Of a DNA stretch of 64,000 nt, positions 17,077 to 26,302 are shown piece by piece. The position numbers and the translations under genes are program-made. The notes under the pieces were generated by a model, which saw only the letters and a list, made by a program, of their open reading frames with translations, had not been told where the DNA came from and did no database searches. Source of the DNA: an uncultured Prevotella sp. GTDB lineage: Bacteria; Bacteroidota; Bacteroidia; Bacteroidales; Bacteroidaceae. Positions within the stretch are counted from its first letter, which is position 1, and each line of letters begins with the position of its first letter. The stretch covers positions 62,001 through 126,000 of the forward strand of contig CAMJDL010000001.1 of assembly GCA_946404405.1 (NCBI GenBank). The letters run 5' to 3'.

Positions 17077-19830
17077 TTATTTGATGATTTTCTTTCCATT
17101 AACGATATACATGCCGTGGGTCAGACTGTTCAGTTGGTCGGCCGTCCCCATACATGTGCCCTGCATGTTGTAAACGTGGTCATTGCCGTAGCAGGTCTTA
17201 AGTACTGGAATGTTCTGAATACCCGTAGGATTCGAGATGTAGGTGTCCTTCAGTTTGTAGCCCTTGGTGGTAAACGAACCCGTCAGACGGTCGTCAGCCG
17301 ATGAGGCCGAGATATAGACGTTCACCGTTCCGGCTTCCACCTGCCATGTGTTTGTCTGCTCGTCATAATAAGCCAACTGTTCGTCAGAGATGGGGATGGT
17401 GACCGTCTTGCTCTCGCCGGGTTCCAGTTCCACGCGGTCGAAGCCTACGAGTTTGCGGGTGGGACGCTGGCTGATGCTGGAGCCAGGGAAGCTGACATAG
17501 ACCTGTACCACCTCGGCACCTCGGCGCGATCCCGTATTCTTGATCGTGCATCGAGCTTGTGTGCTGCTGATGGTGGCGTCCGAATACTCAAAGGTGGTGT
17601 AGCTCAGACCATAGCCGAAGGGATAAAGCGGTGTCTTGTCGTAATACATATAGGTGTATTTATTCTTGCGAATGTCGTACTGCAACAAGTTCGAGGGCAG
17701 GTCGCTCTGGGCATTGTACCATGTGGTCGTCAGCTTACCGCAGGGATTGTAGTCGCCGAAGATGACGTCGCTGATAGCCTTGCCCTGCTCCTGACCGTCA
17801 TACCATGTGGCAAGGATGGCGGGAACGTGTTCTTGTGCCCAGTTGACGGTGAGTGACGAACAGGTATTCAGTAGTACGATGGTCTTGGGGTTTGCGGCAT
17901 AGACGGCCTCCAGCAGTTGCTGCTGTACGCCAGGCAAGCCCAGTGACGAACGGTCACGGCTTTCATCGCTGACGCTGAGGTCTGTGCCCAGTGCCAACAG
18001 CACCACATCGGCTTCTGCTGCCATAGCTTTGGCTTCGTCGAACATGGCCTGCGACTGTTTGCTGTTGTTGACATCGCAGCCCTGTGCATACATGACACGA
18101 TGTCCCAATGAGGTAGGTGAGTCGTCACCCTCATTGTAGAATTTGAACCAATCGACGTTGATGATGTACTTATTGTTGTCGGTAGCAGCCGACAGCTTGT
18201 TGAAGATGAGGAATATGGTATGCTTGCCCGTGATGGCCTTAGCTTCATTGCTTAGTTGGACGGTCTTCGTGACAAAGGTCGTCCAGTTGTTGGCTGTTGC
18301 GGGTAGTGTCTCCTGATAGACGATGGTTCCACTGGTGGCATTGTCGATGCGGATGGTCAGCTGGCGGTCGCCATAACGGCCAGCATAGCTGTAGTCGAGC
18401 AGTGATTTGCCACTACCGAAGTCCACATTATTATATATAAAGACATCATTGTTCTGGATATTGCCGATGCCGGCATTGTCTACACCGCCCTTGGCATTCT
18501 TGCTGTCGAAGCTTTCAGCCTGCACGGTGCCGTCGCTCGTGATGTCGTACTGCATGACGTCGGCCACAGCGCTGAGTAATGTTTTTTGGTACGAAGGCGT
18601 GCCAGAGTAACCACCTAACTGGACCGTGTTGCCATAAGGGCCGATGACGGCTATTTTATTGGTTTTCGTCGCATCCAGTGGCAGCAGTTTTTCGTTTTCG
18701 TTCACGTTTTCGTTCTTCAACAGTACGATGGCCTCGTGCGAAGCCTGTAGAGCCAGCTGGCGGTGGGTGGCACACTCCAACGTATCGTTTTTGATGTCGC
18801 TGAAGGGTTTGACGCTCTCAAATTCGCCAACCGAGAAACGTGCCTCCAGTACGCGTACCAAGGCAGAGTCCAGATCGGCCTCGGTCATCAGTCCCTGTGT
18901 GATGGCAGCCTTACAACCTTCCGGATCTTGGAACGTCGAGCCACAGTTCAGGTCTTCTCCGTTCTTCATGCTAATGGCCGATGTCTCGGCAGCGGTGTTG
19001 ACGTAGTGGTGACGGTTCGATTGGTATACGTCATCCACGGCACCACAGTCGCTGGTCACGAAACCATTGAAGCCCCATTCCGTGCGCAGGATGTCGATCA
19101 ACAGTTCGTGGTTGGCGCCACAGGGAATACCGTTCACGGCATTATAGGCACTCATAATGCTGCGCACATTGCCCTCCTTGACCGCCATTTCGAACGCTGG
19201 CAGGTAGTACTCGCGCAAGATGCGTACATCCATATTTGACGACGAGTTGTGACGACCACCCTCAAAGTTGTTGGCTGCAAAGTGTTTGGCTGTGGCTACC
19301 GTTTTATAGAATTTCGGGTCGTTACCTTGCATACCCTTGATGTATGCCACGGCCAGTTTTCCCGTCAGGAAAGGATCTTCGCCGTAGTTCTCCTCGTCGC
19401 GTCCCCAGCGTGGGTCACGGCTCATGTTAATGGTGGGACACCAGTATATGAGTCCCTTGTTCTTCTGCTTATAATATACGCGCGCTTCGTTAGCCGTAGC
19501 TTCGGCACAGCGGAAAATCAGGTCACGGTCCCAAGTGCTCGACATGGCACGCGATACGGGGAAACTGGTAGCCTGTCCCGATCGGGCCACACCGTGTAGT
19601 GCCTCGTTCCAATAGTTGTAGCCTGGCAGATTGATGCCGTTACGCGTGATGCTGAGCGTCTGGTGACCTACTTGGTTGATTTTCTCGTCGAGTGTCAGTC
19701 GGCTGACGAGGTCTTTGGCTCGCTCATGGAAGCTGAGCGACGAGTCTTGATAAGGCAATTGTGCTTTGATGTTGGTCACTCCAGCGAGAAGTGCCATGAT
19801 GAGCATTACGATAGTTTGTTTCTTTGTCAT
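17077..19830 (-). CDS. GH3 glycosidase with CBM6-like insert and C-terminal tag
   Basis: About 917 residues. Start set at the ATG at 19830 (MTKKQTIVMLIMALLAG, signal peptide) because the upstream in-frame ATG at 19884 would place coding sequence over the promoter. GH3 N-domain with RDPRWGRDEENYGEDPF, nucleophile Asp in FVTSDCGAVDD (about 261), and C-domain with GTDLSVSDESRDRSSLGLP. A CBM6-like module (about 420-560, QLTIRIDNATSGTIVY) is inserted into the C-domain, and an Fn3-like domain follows. The tag is degenerate (YNMQGTCMG...HGMYIVNGKKIIK). Layout is closest to beta-xylosidase/beta-glucosidase-like GH3; the exact sugar cannot be told. It has its own repeat-containing promoter (19863-19924). 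Confidence 0.85.
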   Translation of the reverse strand: MTKKQTIVMLIMALLAGVTNIKAQLPYQDSSLSFHERAKDLVSRLTLDEKINQVGHQTLSITRNGINLPGYNYWNEALHGVARSGQATSFPVSRAMSSTWDRDLIFRCAEATANEARVYYKQKNKGLIYWCPTINMSRDPRWGRDEENYGEDPFLTGKLAVAYIKGMQGNDPKFYKTVATAKHFAANNFEGGRHNSSSNMDVRILREYYLPAFEMAVKEGNVRSIMSAYNAVNGIPCGANHELLIDILRTEWGFNGFVTSDCGAVDDVYQSNRHHYVNTAAETSAISMKNGEDLNCGSTFQDPEGCKAAITQGLMTEADLDSALVRVLEARFSVGEFESVKPFSDIKNDTLECATHRQLALQASHEAIVLLKNENVNENEKLLPLDATKTNKIAVIGPYGNTVQLGGYSGTPSYQKTLLSAVADVMQYDITSDGTVQAESFDSKNAKGGVDNAGIGNIQNNDVFIYNNVDFGSGKSLLDYSYAGRYGDRQLTIRIDNATSGTIVYQETLPATANNWTTFVTKTVQLSNEAKAITGKHTIFLIFNKLSAATDNNKYIINVDWFKFYNEGDDSPTSLGHRVMYAQGCDVNNSKQSQAMFDEAKAMAAEADVVLLALGTDLSVSDESRDRSSLGLPGVQQQLLEAVYAANPKTIVLLNTCSSLTVNWAQEHVPAILATWYDGQEQGKAISDVIFGDYNPCGKLTTTWYNAQSDLPSNLLQYDIRKNKYTYMYYDKTPLYPFGYGLSYTTFEYSDATISSTQARCTIKNTGSRRGAEVVQVYVSFPGSSISQRPTRKLVGFDRVELEPGESKTVTIPISDEQLAYYDEQTNTWQVEAGTVNVYISASSADDRLTGSFTTKGYKLKDTYISNPTGIQNIPVLKTCYGNDHVYNMQGTCMGTADQLNSLTHGMYIVNGKKIIK

Positions 19831-19862
19831 TACTTGATTAGTTATGATTTGATTTCTGGGCA

Positions 19863-19924
19863 CAAAATTACCCCTTCTCCGCAAAAGAGAAGGGGTAAAA
19901 ACTGTTGGAAAAGGGGTAAAATGG
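19863..19924 (-). promoter_or_regulatory. GH3 operon promoter with two tandem repeats
   Basis: Minus strand: TAATTTTG -7 box at 19863-19870; two ACCCC-centred repeats 21 bases apart (plus-strand GGGGT at 19892-19896 and 19913-19917). Spacing to the -7 box is 1-3 bases longer than at the five better members of this family. The distal repeat lies against the 3' end of the upstream GH3 gene. Confidence 0.55.
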
Positions 19925-19925
19925 C

Positions 19926-22514
19926 TTATTTTAGCTTGATTTTCACCTTTTTCAGGTCTTTGTCGGCACTTGATGCGCCCACCATGATTTCATATTCGCC
20001 AGGCAACACGCGCATGGTGTTGGTCTTGGCATCCCAACACTCGAAGCGTTCGCGGGGGAAGTCGATGGCTACCATTTGGGCACCACCAGCCTTCAACGCT
20101 ACACGCTGGTAGGCACGTAGCGTCTTCAGCGGACCTTCCTTGTCAGCCAAACGGCGGATATAGACCTGTACGACCTCTGTACCGTCCATATTGCCTGTGT
20201 TCTTGATGGTAAACTGCACCTTATTATTCTTATAGACAGGTTTGCTGATGTCGAACGTGGTATAGCTCAGACCGTAACCGAAGGGGAACAGTGCCTCGCC
20301 CTGGAAGTAACGGTAGGTACGGTTCTTCATCGTGTAGTCGAGGAAGTCGGGCAGATCGTTCACGCTCTTGTAGAACGTCATGGGCAGTTTGCCACTTGGG
20401 TTCACCTTACCTGTAATGACTTCTGCAATAGCCTGACCGCCACGCTCACCGCCATACCAACCCTGAATGATGGCATCGCAAGTCTCCAGTTCCGGTACCA
20501 TCGCCATCGCACCGCCCGAACAGTTGACGAACACCACCTTCTTGCCAGCCTCGTGTAGCATCTTCAATAGGTCGCGCTGTACCTGTGGCAGTTCAATGTC
20601 CGTACGGTCGCCACCTCTGAAACCTGGGTCGCTGACCTTCATCTCTTCACCTTCTACACGGGGTGAGATGCCACCTACAAAGATGACCGTTTCTGCCTGA
20701 CCAATCTGCGCCAGCAGGTGCTCACGGGTAGGTACGTGTTTCTTGCAGACGTCAAACTGCATGGCAGCCATACCACCTTCCTGCACGTAGTCTATCTGGA
20801 TGCGATAGCTTTGGCCTTTCTTCACTTTTACTGTGGGCTGTGCCTCCTGAATGCGTTGGCGCACCTTCCAAATGTCCACCAGTGTGTCACCATTGATGAT
20901 GACGCGTACCTTGTCGTCGGCACCCACCTTGAATGTCAGCGTCTCGTCTTCCGTTGGAATCAGCGTACCCATGTAGCGGGCCGAGAAGTTCTCGAGGTTG
21001 ACGCCAGGTGCAAAGACGGTGTTACCGCCATTGCTCAGATTAATGGGCTCGGTGATGACCACACTTGTTACGGGGTCACCCTTCATCTCCGTATTATTCC
21101 AGTAATAGGCCCTGATGCCTTTGCCACCTTCTGGAGCCCGAATCTTGTCGAAACGGCTCTCGAGCACCTCGCCTCGGGTTAGTGCACAGCCCTGCACGTA
21201 GGGCACGTTACCCAGTTGTCGGCGCAATCCTTCCAACGCAGTGACAGTCTTTGTGGCAAAGCCGCTGTAGTTGCCCCACTGCATGATGCTATCGTTGGCG
21301 TTCGGTCCCATGATCACTATGTGCTGCGGTTTTGCCGCAGCAACCTTCAGTGGCAGCACGCCGTTATTCTTCAGCAACACCACACCCTCACGCGCAATAT
21401 CCAAGGCCAACTGCTTATGCTCCTTGGAGGCAATGACCGACGATGGAATCTTCGTCCATTCCACTAGTTCGTCCTTATCGAAGTCACCCAGTTCAAAGCG
21501 GGCAGTCAGCAGTCGTTTCAGGCTGACGTTGATCTGTTCCTCGCTGATGTCACCACGTTTCACAGCGGCAGGCAGATTCTTGTATTCCGAACCGCATTCC
21601 AGGTCGGTACCGCTCAATACGGCTTTTGCTGCTGCTGCCTGACCGTCCTTCGACACGTTATGCCAGCGGGGCAGGAAGTCGCGAATGGCACCGCAGTCGC
21701 TGGTAATCAAACCCTTGAAACCCCATTCGTCGCGCAGGATGTGGCGCTCGTAGCGGGCATTACCGCAGCAGGGATCGCCGTCTATGCGCTGATAGGCACA
21801 CATCACCTCGGCAACATTACCTTTCTGGACCAACGCCTTAAAGGCTGGCAGATAGGTCTCCCACAGGTCACGCTCCGGCAGTTGTTGGATGTCGAACGTG
21901 TGTCGGTTCCATTCAGGACCGCTATGTACGGCAAAGTGCTTCGCACAGGCAAGCAGCTTTTTGTACTTGTACTGACCGGTTTCGCCGGTCAGACTCTGTC
22001 CTTGCAAGCCGTTCACCACCGCCAGTCCCATACGCTCCGTCAGGTACGGATCCTCGCCGTAGGTCTCCTGTCCGCGTCCCCAGCGTGGGTCACGGAATAT
22101 ATTGATGTTCGGAGTCCAGAACGACAGCCCCTGATAGCGCTGTACGCGGCCCCTCTTCTTGGCCTCCTGATTCTTGGCACGAGCCTCGTCGCTGACGGCC
22201 GAGAACACCTTGTACACCAGTTCGTCATCCCACGAGGCTGCCATCATCGTTGTAATGGGGAATACGGTCACAAAACCATTACGCCCAACACCGTGCAGCG
22301 CCTCGTTCCACCACTGGAATGCGGGGATGCCCAGTCTGGGTATGGCGGGTGATACATCCATCATCAACTTGGTTTTCTCTTCCAGTGTCAGACGGTTTAA
22401 CAAGTCTTCGGCACGTTGTTCAGCCGACAGGTTAGGATTCTGGTATGGCAACATCTGCGCCATCATCGCAGATGTCGTCAATGTCAACAGGGCTGTTAAG
22501 AATAGTTTTTTCAT
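19926..22514 (-). CDS. GH3 glycosidase with PA14 insert
   Basis: 862 residues, signal peptide ending MMAQ. GH3 N-domain with FRDPRWGRGQETYGEDPYL and nucleophile Asp in LITSDCGAIRDF (about 271). The C-domain is interrupted by a PA14 module (about 478-600, FSARYMGTLIPTEDETLTF) as in many Bacteroidota beta-glucosidases and beta-xylosidases. It ends in an Fn3-like domain. It lacks the NGKK-type tag carried by most of its neighbours, so it is probably periplasmic while they may be surface or secreted. It starts 14 bases after the pectate lyase gene and belongs to that transcription unit. Substrate unproven; a side-chain sugar of pectin is likely from context. Confidence 0.87.
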   Translation of the reverse strand: MKKLFLTALLTLTTSAMMAQMLPYQNPNLSAEQRAEDLLNRLTLEEKTKLMMDVSPAIPRLGIPAFQWWNEALHGVGRNGFVTVFPITTMMAASWDDELVYKVFSAVSDEARAKNQEAKKRGRVQRYQGLSFWTPNINIFRDPRWGRGQETYGEDPYLTERMGLAVVNGLQGQSLTGETGQYKYKKLLACAKHFAVHSGPEWNRHTFDIQQLPERDLWETYLPAFKALVQKGNVAEVMCAYQRIDGDPCCGNARYERHILRDEWGFKGLITSDCGAIRDFLPRWHNVSKDGQAAAAKAVLSGTDLECGSEYKNLPAAVKRGDISEEQINVSLKRLLTARFELGDFDKDELVEWTKIPSSVIASKEHKQLALDIAREGVVLLKNNGVLPLKVAAAKPQHIVIMGPNANDSIMQWGNYSGFATKTVTALEGLRRQLGNVPYVQGCALTRGEVLESRFDKIRAPEGGKGIRAYYWNNTEMKGDPVTSVVITEPINLSNGGNTVFAPGVNLENFSARYMGTLIPTEDETLTFKVGADDKVRVIINGDTLVDIWKVRQRIQEAQPTVKVKKGQSYRIQIDYVQEGGMAAMQFDVCKKHVPTREHLLAQIGQAETVIFVGGISPRVEGEEMKVSDPGFRGGDRTDIELPQVQRDLLKMLHEAGKKVVFVNCSGGAMAMVPELETCDAIIQGWYGGERGGQAIAEVITGKVNPSGKLPMTFYKSVNDLPDFLDYTMKNRTYRYFQGEALFPFGYGLSYTTFDISKPVYKNNKVQFTIKNTGNMDGTEVVQVYIRRLADKEGPLKTLRAYQRVALKAGGAQMVAIDFPRERFECWDAKTNTMRVLPGEYEIMVGASSADKDLKKVKIKLK

Positions 22515-22528
22515 GTTGTTTAGTTGTG

Positions 22529-24583
22529 CTATTTTATGATGATTTTCTTTCCGTTATGGATATAGATACCCTTTGTTGGATTTGTTACGCGGACACCCTG
22601 AAGGTTGTAGAAATTGTCATCCTTTTCTTTCTTAAAGTAGATATTTTGAATGCCCGTTGTCGTTGCTATATGCATGGTAATCTTATAGCATGACTGACTA
22701 CTTCCTCCTGTAGTGAATGTCAGAGTGTTGGTAATGGGGGCATCAAACTTAATAGTATGTGTGACACTGCTGGGGTTAGCGTTTCTTGCAGGAAACACAT
22801 AATCCGTCGAACTATAGGTTTTCCCTGCCAGTTCTGCCAAATATGACTCATTGCCATCGCTGTTACAGTAGCCGTAGATAGTTACCTGGTCAATAGGAAC
22901 ATTTTCTGGAAGTGTGATAGTGTACTTCTTGTTGCCGGAATATTTAATGGTACCATTGCTACCTGTTGCGGGTGTACCCGTTTGATTGATTTTTAGACCA
23001 CCGGCGAAAGTCCAGTCACCATTAGATGTTTGGCCACTGATTTCGTACTCAGTGAGCACGTCTCCTCCAACATTGACAGTTCTTCCCAGCAGTTCACCAT
23101 CAGCATTCTGCTGTTCGGTGATGTCAGCAACTAGGGAGTTCAGGTATATCTCCAGATTGGTATAGCCACTATCTGTAACAATATTACCATCAGCTGCTTT
23201 TGTCTTGTCCAGCCCGTGGGCATCCTCCCAGTCGTCTGGCATACCATCGCCATCTGTATCTACAGGAGCGTCAGTGCTATTCAGCGTAGGCCATGCACTC
23301 CAGTCGCTGCCAGCACCAGACGGTTTGTTGTCGTTCTGCGAGTTGACGAATCCCTTGCTCAGTCCACTACCTGTGTAAGTAGCCTTACCATCACGCGTAT
23401 CGCTAACCATCAGGTCATCGAATGTGTCGCGGCTCTTGCAGGCTCCAGCATACTCCAGCACTTTTTCATAAGCTTTCTGGGCTGTATGGGTTGTCGTAGC
23501 AATGAAGTCGATAGGCTCGTCAATCTTGATAGAGTCCTTTGTGGCTGCCGTATAGGTACCGTCACATCCGCTGGCATCTATCTGGTTGTAGATGCCGTAC
23601 GTCCAGTTGTTGCTTGTAACGTCGCTATACTTTGAGTTTACATTGCCCGTCACATAGTACTTACCCCATAGGTGCAATGCTGGTGCGTAGGCAGGATATG
23701 TCGTGACGTACGAATTGGTACGAACACCGATGCCTGCAATACGCTTACCTTTGTCGCCAGTCGGTGAACCAGGGCCTGGCTTATAGTAGTTGTTGACGAT
23801 ATTCACCTTCATACCTTCACCACCATAACAGCCGTTACCGCCGAAGTTATAGATGACATTGTTACGCATGTCCATACGTTCGTCCAGCTGTGTCGTAGGA
23901 CGCGGACCAAGACGTGGCGTACGCGAACCGTGGTGAGCTATCAGGTTGTGGTGGAACGATGCACCGCTGCCTCCCCAGTTGCCGCCATAGCCGTGAGCAC
24001 CCTTGGAGTGTCCGCTGTTCACGAGACTCTGGGCTACCAGGCACCATTGTACGGTGGTATTCTTGTTGCCAAGTACAGACAGACATTCGTCGATACTCCA
24101 TGATACAGAGCAGTGGTCGATGATCCAGTCCTGCTTGTCAAAACCGCCAAAGCCATCCCAGCCGTCGGCACCGTCTTTCTTCACGTTTTTGTTGCCTAAA
24201 CGGAAACGCATATAACGTACAATGACGTTGTTCCCCTTAATAGAACAAGGATAGTCGGCCACACAAATACCGTCACCAGGTGCAGTCTGCCCTGCAATGG
24301 TTGTGTTGGAGGGAATACTTAGTTCCGACTCCAGATGAATCGTGCCAGAAACGTCGAAAACAATAGTTTTGGCTCCCGTCTGTTGCAGACACCAGCGTAG
24401 TGACTGATAGCCCGAATCTTTCAGGTTTTTTACATGCAGTACCTTGCCGCCGCGTCCGCCAGTGACGTAGCGTCCGAAGCCCTCGGCACCAGGGAAGGCT
24501 GGTGTCTTTTCCTGTGCCGTCATTGGCATCCACACCATGATTGCCATGAGGCAAAGAATGATTCTTTTCAGTTGTCTTGTCAT
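22529..24583 (-). CDS. secreted pectate lyase, family PL1
   Basis: 684 residues. Signal peptide (ending PMTAQ). Parallel beta-helix typical of PL1: AFPGAEGFGRYVTGGRGG, the Ca-site block WIIDHCSVSWSIDECLS (about 150-165) and the catalytic-Arg region GSRTPRLGPRP (about 217-227). It cleaves de-esterified homogalacturonan by beta-elimination and needs Ca2+. After the helix comes an EF-hand-like/type-3 segment DTDGDGMPDDWED (about 441-454), then a beta-sandwich and the tag YNLQGVRV...KGIYIHNGKK. It is the first gene of its unit and stands behind an operator-type promoter (24626-24687), with a possible second promoter at 24718. Confidence 0.93.
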   Translation of the reverse strand: MTRQLKRIILCLMAIMVWMPMTAQEKTPAFPGAEGFGRYVTGGRGGKVLHVKNLKDSGYQSLRWCLQQTGAKTIVFDVSGTIHLESELSIPSNTTIAGQTAPGDGICVADYPCSIKGNNVIVRYMRFRLGNKNVKKDGADGWDGFGGFDKQDWIIDHCSVSWSIDECLSVLGNKNTTVQWCLVAQSLVNSGHSKGAHGYGGNWGGSGASFHHNLIAHHGSRTPRLGPRPTTQLDERMDMRNNVIYNFGGNGCYGGEGMKVNIVNNYYKPGPGSPTGDKGKRIAGIGVRTNSYVTTYPAYAPALHLWGKYYVTGNVNSKYSDVTSNNWTYGIYNQIDASGCDGTYTAATKDSIKIDEPIDFIATTTHTAQKAYEKVLEYAGACKSRDTFDDLMVSDTRDGKATYTGSGLSKGFVNSQNDNKPSGAGSDWSAWPTLNSTDAPVDTDGDGMPDDWEDAHGLDKTKAADGNIVTDSGYTNLEIYLNSLVADITEQQNADGELLGRTVNVGGDVLTEYEISGQTSNGDWTFAGGLKINQTGTPATGSNGTIKYSGNKKYTITLPENVPIDQVTIYGYCNSDGNESYLAELAGKTYSSTDYVFPARNANPSSVTHTIKFDAPITNTLTFTTGGSSQSCYKITMHIATTTGIQNIYFKKEKDDNFYNLQGVRVTNPTKGIYIHNGKKIIIK

Positions 24584-24625
24584 AGAATGATTTGTTTTTA
24601 TTTCTTAATATTAGTAATTTGTTTG

Positions 24626-24687
24626 CAAAGGTACGGTGTTTCCGTAAAACGAAGGTGGATTATTTGTTCTTTTTGGTGGAAAACACG
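24626..24687 (-). promoter_or_regulatory. pectate lyase promoter with two tandem CCACC repeats
   Basis: Minus strand: -7 box TACCTTTG (24626-24633). Proximal CACC core (plus GGTG 24654-24657) is exactly 20 bases upstream of the box, and the distal core (24675-24678) exactly 21 bases further. Both are within TCCACC. No TTTG -33 element is present; the proximal core occupies its place. Confidence 0.7.
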
Positions 24688-24717
24688 ATAGTAGCCTCTT
24701 TAATTCTTTTGTTTTTG

Positions 24718-24749
24718 CAAAGGTACATATTTTATTTGAGATGTGCAAG
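24718..24749 (-). promoter_or_regulatory. possible second, upstream promoter of the pectate lyase unit
   Basis: Minus-strand TACCTTTG at 24718-24725 with CTTG 20 bases upstream (24746-24749). It lacks the tandem repeats, so it could give a basal level of transcription. Confidence 0.4.
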
Positions 24750-24792
24750 AAAAAAAACATAAACCAATCCTTTTTCCCTTTTTATATCAATT

Positions 24793-24846
24793 ATGCTGTA
24801 TGGCGGACTTGCAATCCTTCGACTGATTGTCGTAGTGTCCACTAAT
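24793..24846 (+). pseudogene. relic of a propeller/AraC regulator gene (membrane-helix segment)
   Basis: Plus-strand reading gives MLYGGLAILRLIVVVST, against MLYGGLAALLLIIVVST in the membrane helix of regulator 2 (36577-36624). The first 21 nucleotides are identical. It overlaps the last codons of the CE8 gene by a few bases. No other part of a regulator is detectable nearby, so this is a fragment, not a gene. Confidence 0.6.
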
Positions 24847-25810
24847 CCCCAATTGCAACCCATCCGTCGCTGCCAGCAAGGATGGTTTTCATGTCGTAGT
24901 TGTCAACATCTGTGAGTTGGTAGCTCCATGACACACGTTGGTTAGGATTGGCACCTTTGCCTAGGCTTTGATACTCAGCATAGTAGGCCGTCTGCTCATT
25001 AGCAGGATTACCCCAGTTATGCCATCCTTCTGGACGGATGTGTCGCCCCATTTCACAGCGGATAAATACGCATTTCGCGTATGGACGCCAGGGTCGTGAC
25101 AACCAGACAGAACCATCCTTGACATCATCGTCAACAGTCATGCGGCAATCGAAGAATACGTAGCCATAGGCTGAAGTCTGTGGAGTAGCCGGGGCGGTGA
25201 GATAACCACCATTGCGTTTGCTGTGGATTTCACAACGATTAAAGACAGCTGTAGCCTTGCCGAAGATGAAGTCGACGGTACCTTCTATATAGCAGTCCTC
25301 GTAGTACTCACGTGTGTTTTCACCAAAGGTGTATAGCGTATCTTGGAATCCCAGGAAACGGCAACGGCGGAACACCGCACGGTCGGCACCGACAAAGCAG
25401 GCCACAGCCTGACCTACGGGACCGCTGGAGTTTTCAAACGTGATATTCTCGGCCAGGAAGTTGGGTCCATAGATATAGACCGACGACGAGCCGCTGGTTC
25501 CCTTGTTCTCGCCAAAGACGTTAGGCTTCGAGGCAAAGTCGTCATAGGTGATCGTCACACCGTCCTCACCATAGAGCTGAACGCCATCCTTGGTGTTGGG
25601 TACAACGAGTTTCTCCTTATAGACCCCTTTTCTGATGAGAATGCGCGTAGGGCCGGCCTTACGAAAGTCCGGTACGGCATTGACGGCCTCCTGCACGGTG
25701 CGGTAGTGGCCCGTACCGTCCTGAGCCACGACGAAGTGGTAGCCGTTAGAGGTAGCCCTGCAGGCTAACACCGTCAGCAGCAGGGCTATCATTACGAATA
25801 ATTGCTTCAT
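24842..25810 (-). CDS. pectin methylesterase (CE8), lipoprotein
   Basis: 322 residues, a compact single-domain CE8. Type II signal peptide with lipobox TVLAC, so it is probably membrane anchored. Catalytic residues are all visible: Gln in GPVGQAVAC, Asp in FLGFQDTLYT, Asp in EGTVDFIFG, and Arg/Trp in LSRPWRP. It removes methyl groups from galacturonan. It overlaps the upstream lipoprotein gene by an ATGA junction, indicating translational coupling, and is the last gene of the susCD transcription unit. No terminator hairpin is evident after it. It has no C-terminal tag, in contrast to the other CE8 proteins here, which suggests a different location from the larger esterases. Confidence 0.94.
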   Translation of the reverse strand: MKQLFVMIALLLTVLACRATSNGYHFVVAQDGTGHYRTVQEAVNAVPDFRKAGPTRILIRKGVYKEKLVVPNTKDGVQLYGEDGVTITYDDFASKPNVFGENKGTSGSSSVYIYGPNFLAENITFENSSGPVGQAVACFVGADRAVFRRCRFLGFQDTLYTFGENTREYYEDCYIEGTVDFIFGKATAVFNRCEIHSKRNGGYLTAPATPQTSAYGYVFFDCRMTVDDDVKDGSVWLSRPWRPYAKCVFIRCEMGRHIRPEGWHNWGNPANEQTAYYAEYQSLGKGANPNQRVSWSYQLTDVDNYDMKTILAGSDGWVAIGD

Positions 25811-26259
25811 TGTCTGCGTCCGTCAAAGCTGTAGTTATACCTTACCGTCTTACGTCCTGTACGCACGGCCTTGGTGAACGACACCGTCATGCTCTTGGTG
25901 TCGGTGATACGGCCAAGCAAGGCATTGTCGCCCGACTTGTTGTAAAACGTAAAGCCTTTGTCGGCATGGGCAATGTTGGCGGCAATGGGTGTCGTCTTGG
26001 CCAGTTCCTCCATATCGTCGCTGGCGTAGGTAATACGTGCACGATTCAGTGTGTCGGTAGCTGTGATGGTCAGTGTGCCGGCGGCTACCAGCGAATCGGT
26101 GGTGCCAACCTGCACACGGATGAAGGTCCCCTGGTAGGTGCCCTGAGCATCCTGCTGTGCAGGCGTCTGGAAAGACGGGCCGTAGTTGTGGTCCTCGTCT
26201 TTGTTACAGGAAACAAATAGGGGTAAGATGGTTAGCAGAAGAAATAATGCTTTTCTCAT
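25807..26259 (-). CDS. small lipoprotein of the susCD operon, function unknown
   Basis: 150 residues. Lipobox LFVSC after a short hydrophobic segment. The mature part is a predicted all-beta domain (alternating TYQGTFIRV, GTLTITATDT, RARITYASDD, GFTFYNKSG, KSMTVSFTKAV). I do not recognise the family. The size and place downstream of susD recall small accessory lipoproteins of polysaccharide loci, but no sugar-binding feature is evident. It starts 43 bases after susD, with a CTTAACT-type short repeat in the spacer (26263-26300), and overlaps the CE8 gene by four bases. Confidence 0.7.
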   Translation of the reverse strand: MRKALFLLLTILPLFVSCNKDEDHNYGPSFQTPAQQDAQGTYQGTFIRVQVGTTDSLVAAGTLTITATDTLNRARITYASDDMEELAKTTPIAANIAHADKGFTFYNKSGDNALLGRITDTKSMTVSFTKAVRTGRKTVRYNYSFDGRRQ

Positions 26260-26262
26260 AAC

Positions 26263-26300
26263 TCTTAACTCTTAATTCTTAACTTTTAACTCTTAACTAT
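26263..26300. repeat. CTTAACT short tandem repeat
   Basis: Five imperfect 7-base units (AACTCTT, AATTCTT, AACTTTT) fill the spacer between susD and the small lipoprotein gene. Confidence 0.75.
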
Positions 26301-26302
26301 TC

